In this document: piece by piece, positions 54,052 to 64,000 of the stretch | Layout of the letters: the number at the start of each line of letters is the position of its first letter | Numbering within the stretch: position 1 is the first letter of the stretch | Assembly: GCA_003194525.1 (NCBI GenBank) | Contig: NBIV01000152.1 | Span: 118,651 to 182,650 of the forward strand | Length of the DNA stretch: 64,000 bases | Origin: Gracilariopsis chorda | Lineage: Eukaryota > Rhodophyta > Florideophyceae > Gracilariales > Gracilariaceae | Reading direction: 5' to 3' | Made by a program: the position numbers and the translations under genes | Notes under the pieces: generated by a model | Seen by the model: only the letters and a program-made list of their open reading frames with translations | What the model was told of the DNA's origin: nothing | Databases searched by the model: none

Positions 54052-55431
54052 GTGCCGTGCCCACCGTTGAGCGTACCGCCGTTGCTGCACATCTCCGTAC
54101 AGCCGTCGCCCAATACACTTGCGGAGCCGTTTGCCACCGCCGTGCGCACTAACGGTGCAACAAACGACCAGTACTTGCAGCTTGCCAACTTCACCAGTGC
54201 CAAGTACGAGTTGTTGGATGATCACCTTCTGTTTAAGCGCCACATGGATGATCCACAATCCGGCTTGATTCACCAGCGCCTCGCGTACAAGATCCGCCAG
54301 CTCTATGCCCAAGGCCGTGCCGACATGTGTGTGTGCGAGGTCGGCAACGTGCACCTTTTTGATTCATCTTCGTCGTCGTCGTCACCGAGCCCGCTCCCGT
54401 CTCGCCGTTCTTCTTCCGTGCTTGTGCCGCACATTACCACCACGTCCTTTAGCGCGCGCCAATCGCCGCATCGTCGTTCTCCACGGTCAGCCGCCTTCGT
54501 TGCTTCGCACACAAACACCTCCCCGCTCATGCATATCGAGATCACCAGCGAGCAAAGCTCTCGCCGCACTGACTTTACGACCAAATGGGTCAAGTACGCC
54601 CAAGGCGGTGTCAATGAGTGTGTTCTCTGTGCGTGCAAATGTATACCGCTTTCGGCAACTTTGGAATAGGTAAAGGGCGGTGCCAAACGATAAACGACGC
54701 TTGCTGTGCTCGTTTTCGCTTGGAGAACGCAAATTGAGCGATGAGGCGCTGCAAGCCGCGCGTTTCCTTGTTGCGCGTCGCATGAATACAATATGAGCTG
54801 CGTCCTCTGCCAGGATCCCGCAACCAAAACTCTGTGGAACACGGAACATCTTTGCAATTCTTGCTTTCAGTCGTACGTCAACAAGGAGGTCGTGGTATAC
54901 CAAGCTAAGCACAGCTCCAAGCGAAGGGCGCTGCGGCCGTTCCCATTCTCGTTGGAGCACGACGTGGTATCCTTCCGCAGGCGATCCAAGTCAGCTCCGT
55001 TCGACTACCACGATCCTCGCCTCGAACGCCGCCTTCCACGGCAACCTGGTACGCCTCCCTCTCACTCCCCACACCCACCGTCACCTGAGGTGCTGTTAGG
55101 AGCAAATTCACCACAAACAAGCCAACCCCTCCTTTTCACGCCAGCACCACTTCAGCTCCCACTACCGTCTTCACCTTTGGCAATGGCTGCGTCCGGAAAT
55201 GGCGGCACGAACAACGATCATTCATTCGTTTCTGATGACGATGACGGTCCATGGATTCAGGCCTTAGCGGCCACGAAGGAATCCTTCAAAGCTCGTGTCG
55301 ACAAGCTTCGTGCAGAGATTGAAGCATTGAAAGCGGAGAACAACATGCTGAGACAGAAGCTGATTGACGCCAAACAGATACTGGCTCAAAGCAAGCAGTT
55401 GCAATCCGCAATGGACGCTCTACTGAATTGA
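54052..55431 (+). CDS. Spliced GATA-like zinc-finger protein with leucine zipper
   Basis: Exons 54052-54617 and 54798-55431; the intron (54618-54797) is gtgtgt...atgag. Splicing removes an in-frame stop at 54667 and joins VN-D-CVLC in phase. The joined finger is CVLCQDPATKTLWNTEHLCN followed by SC: Cys-x2-Cys, a T-x-LW loop, then LCNxC, the pattern of a GATA-type finger with a shorter loop. A basic Arg-rich stretch follows (SSKRRALR, FRRRSKS), then a Pro/Ser-rich linker and a C-terminal coiled coil (KLRAEIEALKAENNMLRQKL). It is probably a transcription factor. There is no ATG at the start of exon 1; a stop lies about 24 bp upstream, so a further 5' exon is likely. Confidence 0.6.
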
Positions 55432-55947
55432 TGTCTTTCTCTCTGTTAATCGGAGTGTACCAGAAATATGTGGCCAGTAGCGGGGCGATGCGATGTTTTT
55501 TATTGAATCTGATGACCAGTGGTTGGTAGTTGGAATACTGCAGGTACCGTTGGTAAGCAATGCACGCCAGGTTGCGTGCACGGCGAGATTTGGAGCGTAA
55601 ACTGCGCATATTATTCACGATGACGGTTCTTTCTTGCATCAGTAGTTCATACTTTGTGCGCAAGTTGTCGTTTTGCTCCAGAAATCACATCTTGGCTTAC
55701 TTCTTTCTCACTCCATCCACCACTAAACTATGAAATATAACCGTTCTGATGGTGCCCTGTCGTTGCCGCTCAGCCTCCATATCAAGCACATTCGCTGCAC
55801 CGCTTGTCTTATCGACGAAATCATCATGCGTCGCACATGCTACCCTTGGTGTGACTTTTTTACTTAGGTCCATTGACTAACCCAGCCCATCATAGACTGT
55901 AGCCTTTGCAATTGCTCTCACACTCATCCGGACGCCCTTAAAAGTAT

Positions 55948-56424
55948 CTAAAGACCGTAGCGTAGTAGGTACGGAAGTGGCCTTCTTTCACTATAGAGAA
56001 GCAGGACAATGCAATCGAAATTATGGTAGCTCGAGACGGTACAATTACTCGTCTCCATCTTCTTACTCTCCTTGAGGTATTCGAGCAACAACTCGTAGCC
56101 CGGTGAGCTCTCACCGAATTCCTTAATGACACAGCTGGTGGCACCGACCACCTTAGCGGCATTACCCTCCTTGTCGATCTTGCAAAGACCAGCCCATTCA
56201 CCAAGTTGCTTCTTATCCGGCACGCGCACGAGCGCCACTTCATGGACAGCACAAAGCGCATCGATCAAACGCGTGTATCGCGGCTCGTCACAGTCAGAAG
56301 CGAGGATGCACAGTTGCACCTGACCGCGATCCAGAGCCTTTACGACTTCGTTCAGACCACGGAACAATCCGTCGTGTACGACAGACTTTTTGAGCACCTC
56401 TTGCAGGGCCTTGAGGATGTCCAT
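55948..56424 (-). CDS. RPS12: Ribosomal protein eS12
   Basis: Small-subunit cytosolic ribosomal protein of the L7Ae/L30e fold. The match is continuous: ALQEVLKKSVVHDGL, CILASDCDEPRYTRLIDALC, KQLGEWAGLCKIDKEG and SSCVIKEFG-type core (TSCVIKEFG), ending EYLKESKK. Typical eS12 proteins end near this point; here the frame runs on for about 37 residues, so either the stop is lost or an intron begins at gagagtaagaag. An acidic N-terminal extension (AVPEDVRE) lies in frame upstream of the ATG at 56424 after a TGA, and an MSDE-like start lies in another frame, so the 5' end is also uncertain (frameshift or exon). It may be a recent duplicate. Confidence 0.85.
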   Translation of the reverse strand: MDILKALQEVLKKSVVHDGLFRGLNEVVKALDRGQVQLCILASDCDEPRYTRLIDALCAVHEVALVRVPDKKQLGEWAGLCKIDKEGNAAKVVGATSCVIKEFGESSPGYELLLEYLKESKKMETSNCTVSSYHNFDCIVLLLYSERRPLPYLLRYGL

Positions 56425-56429
56425 TTCTC

Positions 56430-58370
56430 TGACATCTTCGGGGACGGCGTCATCGGAACTTCGTCAGACATAGCGGGTTACATGGGTTGTGCGTTTTTGC
56501 GAAAAGGGACAGTGATCAAGGTTGTCACCAGACAAGGTTCTTCCAACGTGATGAGGTATTTCACTGATGGGGCGGGCACGTCCGGAGTACGTGTACAAGT
56601 TTCATAAGATCTTTGATCCGTTCAGAATCTCGTGTTCGGTAACGCGGGAACGTTGGGCAGCAGCGCTGGAGCGACAAAATTACAGAAGATGAATCTTCAG
56701 ATTCATCGCTGTTCGCCATCCAACGCGATCTGCCCACCACAGACGCCTATCCACGAAGGGCAGATAAGATAGTGTAACTTGAGCGCACAGCTTTCGCTCT
56801 AATGCGAGTATTTTCGGTACATGTCGTTGTTGTACGGCGCAACGATCTTCGTGTTTACGAATGAACAGAAATATATCGGAGGTGACGGAGGCGATACAAG
56901 AATAAGCCGCAATACGGATTGAATATAACACATCAATAGTAACTAAAGTCGGCTCGACGCCATGTCATCCATAACCATGTCGCGCTTCTCCGCCAGCAAG
57001 TCATGCACACTTCCGTCGTAGAGGCGACCGTCTTGTTCCCGCTGCCAATGCGATCATGAAATTCAATCGTACCCTTCTCGTTGGAGACGCAATCTTCTAT
57101 AGAATGTGCCACAAACACGGGCAAGCAGAATCGTTCAGCCTCACTCATGATTTTTTCACAACTATGCAAGACCGCTGATACCATTCAAGGCTCGAAAGAT
57201 AGAAGGAAAGAAAGAGAGCTCCAACCTGTCTACCGTAACAAAGAGGAAATAATGGGTTCTCCGACTACAGCCATGCGTCACATTGAACTACTTTCTACTC
57301 ATGGGGATGTAGCACGCGTGCACAGCAATTTTGCGACGAGCTTACAAAGATAGTGGTGGTACATCAGTGGCTGTTGGGATATTATGTGAGTGGGCTCTAT
57401 CATCTATGGATACTGACGGTGCGGAAGCCATTTGCTTCGCAACAGCAGTCCTATATCAACTTGCCATGCGACTAGCGAACGTTCGCTCGACTTGAAGAAA
57501 GATCAAGAACGGTACAATTCTAAAACGATACAAGAAAGAAATCCACCACGCACGGAACGATGCCTCCCGATCATCTTTAAGCACCCTGACTGGAAATGTA
57601 CCACGTTCCCGTCGTCCCGCTTCCCTCACGCTTTCAGGAACCCAATGCATCGCTCTTTTTCTGTATCGCTTGTTTATAACGCAGTGGCACATTCAAAGCA
57701 AATTTGTCCTTCTCTCATATCTTTTGCAAATGTTGGGTTGTCTGCTTGAGCTCCCTCACGGCTTCCTCCACTCCCCATGCTTCTTCCGGCTTTTTATCCG
57801 ATCTGCACAGGCTAGCAAAAAGCTAAGCAAGATAGTTATCTGCACGTGCTCCTCCAGTGAGTTGCTCTTGTGAGTTGAGCGATATCTTCAGCTGGTTTCG
57901 CTTGTGAATCATCTTCCTCTTCTCGACACCAGTTTTTTTCTTAAACACGTTAGCCAAAGCCTGACCCAAAAATACAACGATGGGAATGCGATACTCTGGC
58001 AGAAATCGAGAAACGCATTTTATCAGTGCCCTGGCTGAAGCCATGATATCGGGCGTCACAACGTTGTGAATGCAGTTCGAAACGAGGGCAAATACTGCGT
58101 TCTGCGAATGAAACCCCCCACATCTCTTTTGAAGACAGGTTATCGTTAAAGATTAGTCAGCAAAACCATGGGTACTTCCTTAAGATCTGCGGTTGTTGCA
58201 CTGCCCATTTCTGTAACTTTTAGGAAATCAACGTGAGGATTGTTCCTCCGTCCGATATTTGCTGATATGCGAGCCCCGAAAATTATGACCTTCCGTGACT
58301 ATGACAAAGGAGAGGACTGTGGTCCTGTAGGTCGCGCGATAGCATCAACAGCAGTCTGATTCAAGAAACC
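56430..58370. other. 1.9-kb stretch without a supported gene
   Basis: Short ORFs only. A minus-strand frame at 57823-58059 is helical with no recognised domain. Confidence 0.45.
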
Positions 58371-58377
58371 ACCAAGG

Positions 58378-58818
58378 TCAAGAAAAGACACCAGATTTGT
58401 CGGATCCATATGATTGAATCGAAGGAGGCCTTGGAATGCAAGCTTGTCTCCTCGCTTCCTCGGTATTTTCAAGATCTAGCAAGTCCCTCTGACATGCTCC
58501 AAAGCTAATGAATTGATCTAATTTCCAAGCCGCCGTAATAGCACGTTCTCCATTCTCGTAGTAATGCGACAATGTTACAATAGGTTCTTCTTCCTGAAGA
58601 CCACGAACTACGTACAAAAGGCAGTGCGATCGAATAGAAACATGATCAAAGAACAGCTCCCATGGCAGAATTTGCGGAGATAAGTCTGCCATAAGAACAA
58701 TCGGACTACTCTTCGATCGCTGAACCGCAGATGACCAGCTCAAAAACTTGTGAGGCTCCCGTAGAACGTTATAGCCAACACCCCTAATAATTCCTGAATC
58801 CCGGTCCTCGTGCCACAC
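58378..58818 (-). CDS. Unknown ORF downstream of the Gag-like region
   Basis: 146 codons overlapping the end of the Gag-like frame. The segment VLMADLSPQILPWELFF has a faint resemblance to the PWE region of CHAT/separase-type peptidases, but no catalytic His or Cys is evident. It may be part of a chimeric retroelement or a host fragment. Confidence 0.3.
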   Translation of the reverse strand: MWHEDRDSGIIRGVGYNVLREPHKFLSWSSAVQRSKSSPIVLMADLSPQILPWELFFDHVSIRSHCLLYVVRGLQEEEPIVTLSHYYENGERAITAAWKLDQFISFGACQRDLLDLENTEEARRQACIPRPPSIQSYGSDKSGVFS

Positions 58819-60014
58819 GCGATCCCTTTTAAACCGTGAGAAGCACGGGAAGAACCTCTTACAGAGTTGAACTGGTCTTCGGCCATCCCTCTCAAGAAAA
58901 AGGGTAATGAGATAAACGCTTGGCCCTCATTCATGCTAAGGATATCGGCTTCCACTACAAAGCGGGCGAGGAAATCCAATATCATTATTGGATCCTCTCC
59001 AGAAAAGTTCTGGTTACGGAGGGAAAGATGCATTCGCTTGATGCAATCCCTCACTCTACCCGTTCTACGGGGCGTTCGATCCAATGGGGAGTCTTCGAGC
59101 CGGTAGTATCGGTATGATAGCAACCTCCGAAACATCGGGTCACTAGGTCGTAGCTCCTTCAAGCCTGCGTGCTTCCGGCCCTTCTGCCATGACCGGATAA
59201 CACCATGAGTGGCTGACGACCGCTTTGAGTGGGAGGAGCGTCCCTTTCGCTCATCCTCCGACGAGGAGTCCGACGAGACCTCTCCGACATGCTCTGTGCT
59301 GAATCCGAGTAATCGGTGTCCGAGTCGTAGCGCTTCGACTTCCGCCTACGGCGGCGTTCCTTTTTTCCCAGCATGCTGGTCGCGGTGCGACACCTCAGCA
59401 GCCAGTAAATCCAGGACTTCATCTCCAGTTCGGAGGATCTGTTCCACCGCCTCTAGGCGGGAGCGTAGCCGATCAAATCGGTCTTCGATCCCTTCGACGG
59501 AGGCAGCAGGTCCACCGAAACATTCAAACAGCATGTTGACGTCCGAACGCAAGGTTCGAAGATCCTCAGCAATTCCCTTTGCAGGGGTTTCCTCCACCAC
59601 CTCACGGAGGGCTTGGAATTCCCTAACAAGGGCGTTATGGGTGGCGCGCAGAGTGCGCACCTCTGCCTCCAAGGGGTTACCCTGGCGGCTGTCATCAACC
59701 GTTCGACGGGATCCCACCACCTCGACAGCGGGAGTCGGCCGGCTCACCGGATGTGGACCGTCAACTGCCGGAGCCTTGCCAGCGGCATCGGCCGGTTGGG
59801 ACAAAAGGGGCAACGGAATGTTCCGGGCTTCCCGGTTGGGGTTCGACGTTCGAGAGCCACCACCCCTCATGGGGATCTTGGAGACGAACCATCCATCGGG
59901 TTGGTCCGCCCCGTCGCGGGAGCGACTGCGAGTGACTGCCGCCTCCACATCGGAGTGCTTTCCGAGACATCGGGTAACCAAACCAAAGCTACCGGACTTC
60001 GGGTGTAGAAACAA
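58740..60014 (-). pseudogene. LTR-retroelement Gag-like polyprotein
   Basis: Two or three frames in order on the minus strand. 59346-60014: a 222-codon N-terminal region with a coiled coil (VREFQALREVVEE and the stretch after it). About 59159-59422: an Arg/Ser-rich segment. 58740-59162: a capsid-like region (RNQNFSGEDPIMILDFLARF, then ADILSMNEGQAFISLPFFLR and QFNSV) typical of Gag capsid helices. Frameshifts separate the segments. No protease, reverse transcriptase or integrase follows, so only the 5' part of an element remains. Confidence 0.65.
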
Positions 60015-60470
60015 ATCCTCAAAGAGGGAAAATCACCAAAGTGGGAAACTCCTGTTCTGCTAGGTCGGGAGACCACTTTGTAGTGCAATGCCCTGAAGGG
60101 GAAAGACACCACGAACACGTCCGAGATCTTCCTCCCTGGGAGTAAACCAGCGGCAAGAGCCACTTCTGGGGAAAGGCGCGACAAGTCGGGTGTAAGAGCG
60201 AGGCCGATCTCGTCTCCACGTTAGGTAGAGGAGTGAGGCAAAGAAGAAGGCGTAACCACGTGTGTGGGATCAACCTCTCCTGAGGAGTTGTGAGTGTCCA
60301 CGAGTGTGCGAGCAATGGCACGGAGCCGGGGCAAGCCGCGATTGGCGGATGTACCACCCGAAAAGGGGAAAAGGGGAAAAGTGAAAGAGAAGAGAAAGGG
60401 GAGTCACGAGGGTGACGACGGTTATTGGCAGTGCCGGTTGAGATATCCCTATACAGGGCGAACATGACAA
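60015..60470 (-). mobile_element. Retroelement leader shared with the inverted-repeat spacer
   Basis: Untranslated leader of the Gag-like element. About 60050-60460 read on the minus strand matches 4330-4640 on the plus strand in order and spacing. This shows two dispersed copies of the family in the window. Confidence 0.65.
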
Positions 60471-61680
60471 TAAGAGGTAAACACTTCTCAATATTGCGTT
60501 TGTTTAGATGTGCAAGGGGGATGGTCAACCCGTGGCTACGCACTATCCCTCCGAAGGAGTTGTATAGTCCGCGCGGGCGGTGAAGACCAGAGCCAAACCC
60601 GAGGTCAGGACCCTTGTTGGGGGAGTTTTTACTGTGCGGCCCCGGCGACGCCGGCGCACTAAGTTAGTGTTAGCGCTAGCTACAATTAATTACCATAAAT
60701 TAAGTAAAAACATCCCAAGTTTGGGGCAACCTCCTGCACTCTCACCGTGTCCCACGTTTCCTTCCCACCGTAGTGGTATCACTGCTAATCATAAGTACAC
60801 CTCACCAGGCCTCCGTCGAGTCACCAAGTTATGAACCGAACCATCGGAATTACCCTCGCAGAGGCGTTGCACTACAAAGAGCTATAGCACAGAACGGTTA
60901 AGGACTGTTACTATAGGTGCTCCTGTGTCGAATACGACTTAGAATTCCCACGGTCTGACCAAAGGGTCTTGAGTTGTGGGTTTTGGTTGCTGGTTGGCCT
61001 TCGCCTCCCTCACACCTGGCAGGTTGCCCTTCAATAGGCTGCGAAGCCACTCGGTAGTCTGGCTGTAATGTCTGAATGTGTGGCTCTCCACTAACTACAG
61101 TAATAAAATATAAGAAAATAAGTACTTAATTAGTTGGAGACCAACTACAAGTACCATGCACAGCAGTGCAGTGCCAAATTACTATTCATAGTTCACATTT
61201 CTCCATAAAGACGTAACTTCCCTGGTCCGACGCACAGTAGCGAATGCTACACGTGGATACTCTCCGCAAGAAGTTCTGCAATCCCTGCGAGGGCCTGTCT
61301 AACCAGAGCCTTACTCTGCAAAGAGTACTCGAACGAGAACCGAGTTTACCATTTGCTGGTGGCGCTTACTGTAGTACAGTGGAAACGTTGTCACTCGCCG
61401 CTGGTGTACGACACTGCGAACGGAGCCGTCATTACCTAAGTAGGTTTCCACACAATAAAACTATAATAATTACCTATAAAGTGGTGCACACCTCACGAGG
61501 TCCCACAAGTGAAGTTTCCACTTTCCGTCCAAAGTGGCAACAACCATAAAGGTAAATATCTCAAATTGGAACCAAAATTACCAGACGCGTACAGCGTACC
61601 ATCTGTCATCAGAATACATCATACCACCTGTACAGGTTCGGTATGGCCATTTTATTGGCATTCCACGAGAGATCAACTCA
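60471..61680. other. Stretch with no supported gene, possible LTR
   Basis: Expected position of the upstream LTR for the Gag-like element. I see no second copy to define ends and no clear primer-binding site. AT-rich near 60660-60720 and 61080-61140. Confidence 0.35.
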
Positions 61681-61689
61681 TATGTGAGA

Positions 61690-62260
61690 TATCGCATCAC
61701 TCCAATACCGGATATTCCTATGAGTAGAATTTCTCCTCTAACACCGCGCAAGCGTTGCTCTACACTCCGTATGCCTTCTTGGACAGCCAAGCCCATACAT
61801 TTTCTATAATGTTAATGTCCTGAATCTCGGCTGGCCAGTCCAAAACCGTTACATTATTGTCCTGTAGCCACTTTTTAGTAACATTTACACGATGGGGACT
61901 AGCCTCATCGTGCATAATACTTCAGTTCTTTCCAACAGCTTCCGCCTCAAATAGTAAAAGTTTTAGTAAAGCGTCTGCACATAAGAAGCGAAATTCAAAT
62001 CATTTTTAAATGCGACTATAGTTTCACGTCCATAAAAAAAACTTGAGGCCCAAACCGTAAGAAAATGAACCCTCTGCTGTATCTTTGGAAAAAACTTCAG
62101 GCTCCTTCCTGAGATCGTGTTAATAGCTCTCAAATCTATCGGGGCGGCCCAATTAAAACGTTTTATTATCCGAGAAAATCACATTCTTTTATTCTATAGC
62201 GTGCCAACGGAGAATAGCCTAGCTGATTTTAGGCGTAAAATTTTACTTTTTTTGTCATGT
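61690..62260 (-). pseudogene. Tc1/mariner transposase remnant
   Basis: Read on the minus strand in order: VIFSDNKTF, then RPDRF and HDLRKEPEVFSK (the typical FSDE...HDLRKE block), then IVAFKNDLNFASYVQTLY, then IMHDEASPHRVNVTKKWLQD, TVLDWPAEIQDINIIENVWA. These include the second catalytic Asp (HDEASPH) and the third acidic residue (IIENVW). Several stops and frame changes occur. The N-terminal DNA-binding domain and terminal inverted repeats were not found. Surrounding DNA is AT-rich. Confidence 0.85.
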
Positions 62261-62299
62261 GAGGTCCTTTGTTTGTCTTTTTGTATTGCAGATAAGGAA

Positions 62300-63180
62300 T
62301 CTCTTGCAAAATCTGTTAAACGCAACACATTTCAATATCTAGTACATGCATTTGTAAAGTTTGCGTGTATATGATTGGAAAAGTATAACATTGCAAACAA
62401 TAGTGCATTTGGTACCCTTTTTTGGTTGTCTCGGTTTTTTTTGTTGACTTCTTAAACGCATCAAATATAGCTAAACGGTAGTGCAGTGTCGCCTTATTAT
62501 TTTTGGAACTCTAGATGACTCAGTGCATGGGAACTGCAAGCCTTGAGTTGAGTTTTTTCGACATCGAAAAGAAACTTTTTACGCCGCATAATTTGAATGA
62601 AATAAAATGTGGAATTGGGGTGTGGAAGAAGTGTGAACGAGTAGTGCATAAACGGCGTTTGATCACCGTAGACCGTACTATTGCACGCCAATTTTAGTTT
62701 AAAATGAGCTGATGCTATAAAATTTGCTGCAATAAAGAAATTTCGTTTATTGTTTTTCAAATGATGTGATTAGGTAAGTCGTTTGCAAATATCTCTTTTC
62801 GTAGTATTTGGCGCTTTTAGGTTCGCTGTGGTGTTGTTTTCGAACAACAGAGCGTAGTTTGATGTTTATAGAGCTATTTGCTTTAGAGATATATGAATTT
62901 CGGGGAGTGTATAATTTTGACCCGCCGCACTGTAAGTGATAGACGCCTTTCTCATCTTCTGGCAATATAAAAAAATTTAAAAAAAGCTTCGTACAAAGTG
63001 TAATGTTACCGTGTGCCGCGAGCTGCCATGCAGCTCGTGATAAGGTTTTCTTGTCGTGTGCCAACACTCGTAAGGGTTGATCCGACATCACCACCACCCG
63101 GCCGCATTTACCTGGAAAGCCATGTCTACGGACTCGGAAAAAGCCTCATCTCCAACCGCACAAACGAGGACGCGGCGATG
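62300..63180. other. AT-rich stretch without a supported gene
   Basis: Many homopolymer runs and no recognised gene. Confidence 0.45.
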
Positions 63181-63191
63181 CGCACGTACAA

Positions 63192-64000
63192 CCGCGGAGC
63201 GGTAAGAGAGTTCGCCTCTGCGGTGATGAAGCTCAGGTTGCGTGTGGGTTTAAGCCTCAACGTGATGATCAGATATCAGAGCCGTCCCTGCGGTCAACGA
63301 GTCCTGAGGACTACACCTCGGCAGCAGTCCTTGGTGGAAAGCTCCCCTTAGTTTTGCGATGGGCTCGAGTGCTCTTGGACAATCACGTCAAGAAAAGTAA
63401 CCGTTTCATGAATGGACTGAGCTCTGCGGCAGTGGCGAAACGGCATATTCTGGAGGAAGTACATGTTCCCAAAAACGTTGTAGTGGAATTAAAAGCGGGC
63501 GACAAGTTATGGCATGGAGATCGACGATTCTGGACAAATGTGTTGGCGTTTGCAATGAAACTTCCCTCAATGAATGAGGTTAGTAATGTTCTTGATGCGA
63601 TGCGCTGCTACCCGTCGTCAGTGCTGTTCAACACAGGAGTGCAACAACTTTTCAGTACAGTCCGAAAACACGGCAAGAAATGCGCTCATGTCTCGCTTCC
63701 TCGTCCGAACGTTTTCTCGTCGTTTGACTGCTCGGCGCCAAGTGGAAATCCAACGAGCATGTGGTTCGAGAGCACCACTTACGGACGGGTCCAAGAGATA
63801 GCTGTACACATAAGCTCAGTTGCAGAGCATGTTTTGTGTGTGCATTTCATGCTCGGGAACAAAGTAACTGCACAAAGGAAGCATATGCAATCTTATTGAA
63901 GGCGCTAGAGGCAGGTATTGATCATATCGAACATGAGGATTTGTCGAGTGTTGTGAAATGGAGGGGTGCTGAATCTATTGAGAACACGGAGGTAGAAAAA
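63192..64000 (+). pseudogene. Paralogue of the 40.8-kb gene, frameshifted, cut by window edge
   Basis: Aligns with the C-terminal domain of 40836-42653: LVLRWARVLLDN, LKAGDKLWHGDRRFWTNVLA, LDAMRCYPSSVLFNTG, VQEIAVHISSVAEHVLCVHF. The frame is open through the position where the other copy has TAA (41991). A frameshift near 63870 moves the reading to KEAYAILLKALEAGIDHIEH, which matches EDAYDCLNLAMKDAHNAV of the first copy. The gene continues past 64000. The acidic repeat region is not present upstream here. Confidence 0.7.

Noticed and set aside
58378-58818. Separase/CHAT peptidase
   Set aside because: Only a short PWE-like similarity; catalytic His and Cys are not evident.

Overview
The window is eukaryotic nuclear DNA. 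Coding sequence is sparse. Some genes carry short GT-AG introns of about 58-180 nt (38.8, 39.7, 49.0 and 54.6 kb). The recognisable proteins are eukaryotic or organelle-related: ribosomal protein eS12, a Grp170-type Hsp70 relative, a COQ5/UbiE methyltransferase piece, organellar-type PNPase, DUR3 urea symporter, pyruvate phosphate dikinase (PPDK), alpha-amylase and cysteine synthase. PPDK, DUR3 and PNPase together fit an alga or other protist. A red alga is my best guess, at low confidence. I see no rRNA gene, tRNA gene or CRISPR array.

Layout. 0-9.7 kb: a near-identical inverted repeat with arms of about 4.28 kb (1-4287 and 5456-9735). The left arm reaches the window edge. The arms carry matching fragments of a Grp170-like chaperone, a beta-propeller protein and a small Cys/His-rich protein. 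The 1.17 kb spacer holds a piece of an LTR retroelement also found at 58-60 kb. 9.7-19.7 kb: an intact kinase-like gene (Nudix-like region plus APH domain), a broken PPDK, several unknown ORFs, a 76-bp tandem repeat and a COQ5 fragment. 19.7-23.6 kb: a decayed transposon-like unit with a C48 (Ulp1) protease and a FLYWCH-like zinc finger. 25.2-34.3 kb: a Helitron cluster with one full Rep-helicase element, one 5'-terminal truncated copy and one short 5'-end copy; the truncated copy is split by a solo LTR with a 5-bp target duplication. 34.4-37.4 kb: two divergent paralogues of an unknown membrane protein family. 37.4-45 kb: a direct repeat, a spliced tail-anchored coiled-coil gene, a cysteine-synthase remnant, a large acidic-repeat gene, an APH-family fragment and a PNPase pseudogene. 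45-58 kb: a 44-bp perfect palindrome, DUR3 and amylase fragments, two unknown genes, an Sm-like fragment, a spliced GATA-like gene and eS12. 58-64 kb: a Gag-like retroelement, a degenerate Tc1/mariner transposase, and a second copy of the 40.8-kb gene family running off the right edge.

The genes do not form a pathway. The window reads as a mobile-element-rich accessory region that has collected host gene fragments. One theme recurs. At least nine coding units stay in one reading frame over hundreds to thousands of bases but contain one to four isolated in-frame stop codons (TGA, TAG and TAA all occur), with no frameshift. The Helitron ORF has four stops in 4.9 kb and no indel. Other units (PPDK, DUR3, the chaperone piece, the Gag and the 63-kb gene) do show frameshifts. 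The window therefore mixes ordinary decay with a nonsense-only class that deserves transcript data.
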